Shown here piece after piece: positions 56,159 through 64,000 of a stretch of 64,000 bases of DNA. This DNA is from JBEKCP01 sp049509515 (GTDB lineage: Bacteria; Planctomycetota; Planctomycetia; Pirellulales; Thermoguttaceae): positions 1 through 64,000 of the forward strand of contig JBEKZV010000001.1 of assembly GCA_049509515.1 (NCBI GenBank), in the 5' to 3' direction. Each line of letters begins with the position of its first letter. Positions within the stretch are counted from its first letter, which is position 1. The position numbers were made by a program, and so were the translations under genes. The notes under the pieces are model-generated. The model was not told the DNA's origin and searched no databases. It saw nothing but the letters and a program-made list of their open reading frames with translations.

Positions 56159-56977
56159 CTATGATTCGAGGTTCAGTCGAAAGAACACGGGAAGATGGTC
56201 CGATGCCCCGCGACGATCCGGCCTCCCGCCATGCGTAGTGAGCATGACTGGACCCGCGCTATTGAGGATCCGAAGTTGCTCCTCGGGGAACATCGGAAGG
56301 AGGTCGGGGCGAACCACCACCTGATCGATCATGTGCCAGAACAACTCGTTGTGCCGATACCTGTAAAGGTAGTACGATCCGGGAGGGGACTCAGGAGGTC
56401 CGCCAAAACATCGCCACATTGGATTATAAAAGAACTCGTAGCTCTGTCCACGAACCTTTCGCGCCTCGCGGCCGGCGACGTCCCTCATTCGGATTGCGTG
56501 GAGGCCAGTTGCCGCGGTAATTTCGGGGTCGAACGGGTTCGCGTTCAGATCCCCCAGGACGATCGTCCGCTTGTGTCCCGCGCGCGACTCCACCCAAAGA
56601 ATATTGTCACTCACCCTCGAGAAGAAGGCTAGCCGGTCATTTCTATCCGGGTGGTTGTGGATGTCAAGGCCGTGGACTACCGCCACGTTGATCTCGGCGT
56701 GGCCGTTGCGTTTGAATCGCCAGAAGTCCATGCGATTGTCTGGTACCGGCGGCTCAATCCGCCTCATGCACTCGGGGCCGAACCTGCCATAGACCGCAAA
56801 ACGCTCGTGGCTGGATATTTGCACGAAATCACCGACCGCGCCGAGCAGCCCCGAGAGATTGTGGCGAGGTTCTGCGTGCTCGATTAGCACCAGCAGGTCG
56901 ACGTTGTGCTCCTCGACCATGCGCACCACGAGGCCGTCGAGCGGCTTTTGATGGACATTCCAGAAAAGGAAATTCAT
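56159..56977 (-). CDS. Endonuclease/exonuclease/phosphatase (EEP) family protein
   Basis: 272 residues, no leader. 'MNFLFWNVHQKPLDGLV' (Asn for the metal site), 'DLLVLIEHAE' (Glu ligand), 'TIVLGDLNANPFDPEI' (the GDLNxxP catalytic motif, about residue 140) and 'RRGASDHLPVFF' (SDH motif near the end) are in order, so the active site is complete. Substrate could be DNA, RNA or a phosphodiester; not readable. With the following small gene it forms a cassette placed inside the pyruvate dehydrogenase cluster. Confidence 0.8.
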   Translation of the reverse strand: MNFLFWNVHQKPLDGLVVRMVEEHNVDLLVLIEHAEPRHNLSGLLGAVGDFVQISSHERFAVYGRFGPECMRRIEPPVPDNRMDFWRFKRNGHAEINVAVVHGLDIHNHPDRNDRLAFFSRVSDNILWVESRAGHKRTIVLGDLNANPFDPEITAATGLHAIRMRDVAGREARKVRGQSYEFFYNPMWRCFGGPPESPPGSYYLYRYRHNELFWHMIDQVVVRPDLLPMFPEEQLRILNSAGPVMLTTHGGRPDRRGASDHLPVFFRLNLES

Positions 56978-57007
56978 GCTCGTCGGCGGCTGTAGCCCTC
57001 CGCTTCC

Positions 57008-59719
<2,712 letters not shown>

Positions 59720-59797
59720 GAGGGGCCCCTCGCTAGACTGCCATTTTACGGCGAAAGGGCCGAAGGTCCACGGGGGGAACGGTAGGGACCAAAAAAG

Positions 59798-59826
59798 CCC
59801 ACGGATTGCAATCCGTGGGTTTTCAA
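59798..59826 (-). terminator. Intrinsic terminator (perfect 11-base-pair palindrome plus T-run)
   Basis: CCCACGGATTG joined directly to CAATCCGTGGG (59798-59819). Read on the minus strand it is followed by CTTTTTT, so it ends transcription of 59858-60784 before aceE. The plus strand has only a short TTTT after it. Confidence 0.75.
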
Positions 59827-59857
59827 GAAGTCCCGAAGGCAGAAGGGGGCGGACCGC

Positions 59858-60784
59858 TCAGTGCGACGGGGCGGTGCCGCGGAGCTCGTCCAATCGCGCC
59901 AGCGCGCGATCTTTCAGCTCCCCGGAGGCCCGGCGGGCGACTTGCTGATAATAGACCTTGGCGACGCCGGGCTTTCCGGCCTCCTCGGCGGCCAAGCCCC
60001 GCTCGAACAGGGCCTTGACCTCTTCCTGGCCGGTACCTTCTTCCTGGGCGCGCATCCGGCGGGCCTCGGCCACGCTCGGGGCCGGGCGGCCGGCCGTGCT
60101 CTCCTGGGCGGCCGCCAAGCGGCCGGCGGGGCCCTCGTCCTCGGGAGCCACCGGCTCCGGCGGCGCCCGCCTGGGCCTGGGGGTCACGGGCCCCGGCTGG
60201 CCCCCCTGGCGCACTGGGCTGCCAGGCTGGTCGTCGGCGTGTGCGGCCGCGATCGCGTCGCGCATCGCCTGTATCCGCGGATTGCCCCCCAACGGCATCC
60301 CCGCCGCGTCGGCCAGTTGCTGCGGCGTGGGACATGGACTGAACGCCTGGACCGGCTGAAACGCCCCCACGACCGGCACCACGCTGATCACGAACGGCGT
60401 CTGCGACGTGTCGGAGACGTAGCCCTGCTGGCCGTTCATGATCGTCACCGTGGGCGCCTGCGTTACGGCGCTCTGGGTATAGCCCTGACTGAGGTCCACC
60501 GCGAAGTTCAACTGCCCCTTGGGGCCGACGATGGCGAACCCCGTTGTCAGGCCGGACCCGAGCTTCGGTTCGCCGAAGGTGGGAACTGCCTGGCCATAAC
60601 TGCCTACCGAGAAATTGATGCCCCGGTAATTGCCTGCGAAGTTCACCCCCATCCGCTCGAAAAAGTTGTCGCCGAGGGTGTGGAACGGCGTGCCGATGGT
60701 CATCTGCTGTGCGGAGGTCACGCCGACAACGAGCCAGAGGGTTGCCAGAACCCCCACCGCCAGGATATTGCGTGCCGAGCGCAT
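59858..60784 (-). CDS. Exported planctomycete protein of unknown function
   Basis: 308 residues. Leader 'ILAVGVLATLWLVVGVTSAQ' then a beta-rich part with 'FFERMGVNFAGNYRGINFSV', 'GPKGQLNFAVDLSQGYTQS' and 'TPFVISVVPVVGAFQPV', ending around residue 150. A Pro/Arg-rich linker leads to a helical C-terminus ('EEVKALFERGLAAEEAGKPG', 'VAKVYYQQVARRASGELKDR') resembling one TPR-like repeat. No enzyme motif. It may be an outer-layer protein. Ends in a clear terminator. Confidence 0.7.
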   Translation of the reverse strand: MRSARNILAVGVLATLWLVVGVTSAQQMTIGTPFHTLGDNFFERMGVNFAGNYRGINFSVGSYGQAVPTFGEPKLGSGLTTGFAIVGPKGQLNFAVDLSQGYTQSAVTQAPTVTIMNGQQGYVSDTSQTPFVISVVPVVGAFQPVQAFSPCPTPQQLADAAGMPLGGNPRIQAMRDAIAAAHADDQPGSPVRQGGQPGPVTPRPRRAPPEPVAPEDEGPAGRLAAAQESTAGRPAPSVAEARRMRAQEEGTGQEEVKALFERGLAAEEAGKPGVAKVYYQQVARRASGELKDRALARLDELRGTAPSH

Positions 60785-61044
60785 GGTCCGATCCTCCCCT
60801 CCATCTCTGCCCTTGCCTGCCCGTTATTGTATCGGCACGACGGGCCGGCTGTCAAGTAAATCGCCGCCCTTTTCCGGTGCCCCTTAACGCTTTAGGTCCA
60901 TTCCCGCCCCGAGCCATGCCCGTGTCGTGGCAGGGTCTCCCCGCCGTGCCACAACAGAGCCAGGGCGCAAATGGGAGAGAACCCCGGGGCGACTTGTGAT
61001 TCGCCGCGCGGCAAGTGATAATGGGGAACCCGGAGGAATTTGCC

Positions 61045-62958
61045 ATGCGGCGCCTGCCTTGCCTCCTATGGATCGCCGGACTTGGCTGGGGCCTCGTCCA
61101 GCTCGTGTCAACCGCTTGGGGGGACGAGCCCGCGCTTCGCACCCTCAAACGGCAACACCCCCGGCTGTTGATCGACCCCGCCGGCTTCGACGATCTGGCC
61201 CGCCGCGTGCGAACCGATCCCGTGCTGGCCGACTGGGACCGGCAGGTCCGCCGCCAGGCCGATCAATTGCTGGAGGCGCCCCTATCGCGGCACGTCATCC
61301 CCGACGGCCTGCGGCTCTTGGCCACCAGCCGGACGGTGGTGGAGCGGAGCTACACGCTGGCGCTCGTGTTCCGGCTGCACGGCGACCGCCGCTATGCCGA
61401 CCGGCTGTGGCGGGAGCTGGAGGCGGTGGCCGCCTTCCCCGATTTCAATCCCCGTCACTTCCTCGACACGGCCGAGATGACCCACGGCCTGGCCATTGCT
61501 TACGATTGGCTCTACGACACCTGGACCGAGCCCCAGCGGGCCACCATCCGCCGGGCCATCGTCCAGCTCGGACTGAAACCGGGACTGGCGGCATATAGAC
61601 AGGGCGGCTGGTGGCCGAAGGCCACCCACAACTGGAACCAGGTCTGCAACGGCGGCATGGCCGTGGGCGCCTTGGCCATCGCCGACGAGGAGCCGCGGCT
61701 GGCCGAGGAAATCGTCCGCGACGCCGTGGAGAGCGTGCGGCTGGCAATGGCCAGTTACTCCCCCGACGGCGCATGGGTGGAAGGCCCCGGCTATTGGAAC
61801 TACGCCACCAGCTACACCGTCCTCCTGGTGGCCGCCCTGGAGTCGGCCCTGGGCAGCGATTTCGGCCTGAGCAAGACGCCGGGCTTCAGCCAGACCGGCC
61901 TGTTCCCGATCTACATGGCCGGGCCGACCGGGCGGATGTTCAACTTCGCCGACGCCGGCGAGCACTTCGGCCGGGCCGAATGTCTGTACTGGCTGGCCGA
62001 GCGGTTCGACCAGCCCGCCTGCGCCTGGTTCGCCGCGACGTTGAAGCATCCCTCCGCGGCCGGCATGATCTGGTACCCGAAGGAGAAGTGGCCAAGTGAC
62101 CACGCGCACGAAGCCACCATGAAGCCGAGCGGGCGCCCGGTGGCTTTTTTTCCGGGTCCGGCCGAGGCCGGCCTGCCGCTGGATAGATACTGGCGGGGCG
62201 CCGAAGCCATCACCATGCGGAGCCGCTGGAACGACCCCGACGCCCTGTTCGTCGGCCTCCACGCCGGCTCGAACCAAGCCAATCACAACCACCTCGACCA
62301 GGGCTCGCTGGTGCTGGATTGGCTCGGCCGGCGGTGGGCGGTCGACCTGGGCCCGGACGACTACAACCTGCCCGGCTACTTCGGCGCGGAGCGATACGAC
62401 TATTACCGCCTGCGGGCCGAGGGGCACAACACGCTGGTGATCGACCCCGGACGCGGGCCGGACCAGGACCCCAAGGCCGCGGCCAAAATCAGCCGCCACG
62501 GATTCATGCCCGAGCGGGCCTTCGCCCTGGCCGACCTGACGCCGCTCTACGCCCGGCACGCCCGCCGGGTCGAGCGCGGCGTGGCCATGCTCGGGCGCCG
62601 CACGGTGCTCGTCCAGGACGAGCTTTCGGCAGTCGGCGGCGAGGCGTGGTGGTTCCTGCACACGCCGGCCGAGGTCGCCCTGGCCACCGACGGCCGGACC
62701 GCCACCCTGAGCCAAGGATCGGCCAAGCTGCTAGTGCGGGTGCTCTCTCCGGCCGAGGCCCGCTTCGAGGTTCGGCCGGCGGCGCCGCTGCCCGGCTCGC
62801 CGCACCCCGAGCGGCAGGCCGCCAACCCGGGCGTCCGCAAGCTTTCGCTGCACTTTCCCGCTGCCCACGACCTGCGGGTGGCCGTGCTCTTTGTCCCGCT
62901 GGACGGGAAGACCGACGCCGCCGGGATGCCCGAGATCAAACCTTTGGCAGAGTGGTAA
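61045..62958 (+). CDS. Secreted heparinase II/III-like polysaccharide lyase
   Basis: 637 residues from ATG 61045 (GGAGG nine bases upstream; leader 'LLWIAGLGWGLVQLVSTAWG'). Residues about 40-330 form the (alpha/alpha)-toroid: 'LDTAEMTHGLAIAYDWLYDT', 'KATHNWNQVCNGGMAVGALA' (N, W and N near the substrate groove) and 'SPDGAWVEGPGYWNYATSY' (the likely catalytic Tyr region). Residues 380-637 are the beta-sandwich with 'AGSNQANHNHLDQGSLVLDW' (conserved His and Asp, metal/substrate). The family cleaves uronic-acid polysaccharides such as heparin or alginate; the substrate is unknown. Confidence 0.85.
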   Translation: MRRLPCLLWIAGLGWGLVQLVSTAWGDEPALRTLKRQHPRLLIDPAGFDDLARRVRTDPVLADWDRQVRRQADQLLEAPLSRHVIPDGLRLLATSRTVVERSYTLALVFRLHGDRRYADRLWRELEAVAAFPDFNPRHFLDTAEMTHGLAIAYDWLYDTWTEPQRATIRRAIVQLGLKPGLAAYRQGGWWPKATHNWNQVCNGGMAVGALAIADEEPRLAEEIVRDAVESVRLAMASYSPDGAWVEGPGYWNYATSYTVLLVAALESALGSDFGLSKTPGFSQTGLFPIYMAGPTGRMFNFADAGEHFGRAECLYWLAERFDQPACAWFAATLKHPSAAGMIWYPKEKWPSDHAHEATMKPSGRPVAFFPGPAEAGLPLDRYWRGAEAITMRSRWNDPDALFVGLHAGSNQANHNHLDQGSLVLDWLGRRWAVDLGPDDYNLPGYFGAERYDYYRLRAEGHNTLVIDPGRGPDQDPKAAAKISRHGFMPERAFALADLTPLYARHARRVERGVAMLGRRTVLVQDELSAVGGEAWWFLHTPAEVALATDGRTATLSQGSAKLLVRVLSPAEARFEVRPAAPLPGSPHPERQAANPGVRKLSLHFPAAHDLRVAVLFVPLDGKTDAAGMPEIKPLAEW

Positions 62959-63123
62959 GCCGAGGAGAACTGCCATGCCGGTCGCCCGCCATTATGGGAC
63001 TTCGATTATCCCGCACCATCGTGCGGGGCAATGCGTCGGAGGTTCGTATTCTTTGGTAGCACGGGGCAACGATCCGGCTTCGCTAAGGGGTGAGCGGCGT
63101 AGCAAGAGTTTTGTGGAAAAGAC

Positions 63124-63275
63124 TTTCACGCAAAGGCGCCAAGGCGCAAAGACGCGAGGGGATGGCAGGGAAGGTGTTCTGCAACGACACCGCAACATGA
63201 ATGGCCTTCTCCGGCTTCTCTCTTTCCTTCCTCATTTCCCTTTGCGGCGTTGCGGCTTTGCGCCTTTGCGTGAAA
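63124..63275. repeat. 152-base MITE-like inverted repeat
   Basis: The left end TTTCACGCAAAGGCGCCAAG (63124) and the right end CTTTGCGCCTTTGCGTGAAA (63256-63275) are close reverse complements. The middle is unrelated and contains the only good in-frame ATG (63197) of the gene that runs off the window. No transposase is present. Confidence 0.7.
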
Positions 63276-64000
63276 TCAAGAACCGAACAACCCGATCTCT
63301 TGCGATCAGCCGCCTCTTCATCAGTCCCCCCGCCGTCTTTTGTATCGCCATCGTGCTGGGGATCCTTGCCGGTCCGGCGGCGGCCGCCGGGTTTGCGGCC
63401 GGGCCAAAGGTCCCCGCCGAAAAGCCCCGGCCGCGGATCACGATCTCCAAGGAGACCACGTACCTGACCGGGCCGCTGCGGCCCGACGGATACGTCGACT
63501 ACGTCGGGGCCCTGAATGCCGAATTGAGCCGCGGCGTCGCGCCGGAGAACAACGCCGTCGTGCCGCTGATGCTGGCCTTCGGCCCCAAGGCGGTGGGAGA
63601 GAAGCAGCGTGCGGCCTTCTTCAAGCTGCTCGGCGTGCCCGTGCCGCCCGAAAAGGGCCCGTACTTCGTATCGCTGGATCAATACATCACCCGCCTGCAC
63701 GACGAAAGTAGGGTGGGTCGAGCGGAGCGAGCCCCACCAAAGGGCGAGCCTCCGCCGGCCGCAGTAGACGTGACCAAGGAGTCGCAGGAAGTCTGGGTCC
63801 AGCTCGAACAGGCCCAAAAGCGGCCCTGGTCGCAGGAGGAGTTCCCGACGATTGCCGGCTGGCTGGAGGCCAATCGCGAGCCGCTCCGGCGGATCGAGGA
63901 GGCCGCCGGCCGGCCCCGCTCGTACGCCCCGCTGGTGCCGGCGGGCGATCCGCCCATGCTGACGGTCCTGCTGCCGGTTTGTCAGTCGATGCGGGATGCG
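63197..64000 (+). CDS. Secreted planctomycete protein, 3' end beyond the window
   Basis: 268 codons without a stop up to the window edge. The frame enters from within a MITE-like repeat; the true start may be ATG 63197 or a downstream GTG (63349). A leader-like segment 'PPAVFCIAIVLGILAGPAAA' is followed by 'PRITISKETTYLTGPLRPDG' and 'YVDYVGALNAELSRGVAPEN', 'NAVVPLMLAFGPK', a pattern I associate with uncharacterised planctomycete secreted proteins (family call from memory). A GTAG-footed hairpin repeat (63708-63738) is read through in frame as 'SRVGRAERAPPKGE'. Function unknown. Confidence 0.6.
   Translation, partial: MNGLLRLLSFLPHFPLRRCGFAPLREIKNRTTRSLAISRLFISPPAVFCIAIVLGILAGPAAAAGFAAGPKVPAEKPRPRITISKETTYLTGPLRPDGYVDYVGALNAELSRGVAPENNAVVPLMLAFGPKAVGEKQRAAFFKLLGVPVPPEKGPYFVSLDQYITRLHDESRVGRAERAPPKGEPPPAAVDVTKESQEVWVQLEQAQKRPWSQEEFPTIAGWLEANREPLRRIEEAAGRPRSYAPLVPAGDPPMLTVLLPVCQSMRDA
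63708..63738. repeat. Single GTAG-footed hairpin repeat inside a coding sequence
   Basis: GTAG followed by GGTGGGTCGAGC, a GGA turn and GCGAGCCCCACC. The foot and stem layout matches the REP families at 14170, 15367, 17088 and 32410, but there is only one half and it is inside the reading frame. Confidence 0.6.

Noticed and set aside
63083..63817. 244-codon minus-strand frame near the right edge
   Set aside because: It is antisense to the secreted protein whose plus-strand frame has a leader peptide and a coherent protein pattern, and it passes through a MITE-like repeat.

Overview
The window reads as planctomycete DNA (Planctomycetota, probably the Pirellulales side). Evidence: GC-rich sequence; many secreted carbohydrate-active and beta-helix proteins; an LEPR-XLL-type surface protein; zinc-ribbon/TM/protease fusions; TPR-sulfotransferases; a complete S10-spc-alpha ribosomal cluster with planctomycete-style extended proteins; and a very high load of small palindromic repeats. 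All calls are from reading translated sequence and motifs; no database search was run.

Layout. 0-8.3 kb is a damaged carbohydrate-catabolism area. One intact-looking GH123/DUF4091-type secreted protein (1826-4621) sits among cut-off pieces: a rhamnogalacturonan-lyase-like gene, an rve transposase scrap, an alpha/beta-hydrolase scrap, and partial GH36, GH116 and GH59-like genes joined end to end. A secreted beta-propeller closes it. 8.4-8.9 kb holds a decayed tyrosine recombinase beside a CAU-anticodon tRNA. 9-20.2 kb holds envelope genes: a zinc ribbon/TM/thioredoxin/trypsin fusion, a sulfotransferase, a flippase-like LPG-synthase-type membrane protein, a polyprenyl-phosphate-type GT2, a GT-C-like polytopic protein, a CPA2 antiporter with RCK domain, and a PmoA-like (DUF6807) secreted protein. 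20.2-23.4 kb is accessory, with toxin-antitoxin genes, an orphan antitoxin and many repeats. 23.4-32.4 kb carries a parallel beta-helix glycosidase-like protein, an EF-Tu-domain-2-like protein fused to a zinc ribbon, a TPR-sulfotransferase, a giant Gly-rich LEPR-XLL protein and a small HExxH metallopeptidase.

32.5-48.6 kb, minus strand, is the ribosomal cluster in transcription order: rpsJ, rplC, rplD, rplW, rplB, rpsS, rplV, rpsC, rplP, rpmC, rpsQ, rplN, rplX, rplE, rpsN, rpsH, rplF, rplR, rpsE, rplO, secY, adk, map, rpmJ, rpsM, rpsK, rpsD, rpoA, rplQ. rpmD and infA are not at their usual places. 49-50.6 kb is a toxin-antitoxin island (vapBC, higBA, a Uma2 scrap) between rpsJ and an EF-G gene. 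52.9-59.7 kb is the pyruvate dehydrogenase set (aceE, E2, lpdA), interrupted between aceE and E2 by an EEP nuclease and a small partner. 59.8-64 kb holds two exported planctomycete proteins and a heparinase II/III-like enzyme; the last gene runs off the window.

The most distinctive signal is a layered set of short palindromic repeats. Several carry a GTAG tetranucleotide at the hairpin foot and occur as head-to-head pairs, the architecture of REP/BIME elements mobilised by TnpA-REP (RAYT) transposases. Three different hairpin families share it here. Repeats have entered coding sequences without breaking the frame, and appear to supply stop codons (13211-14173, adk) and possibly a start (last gene).
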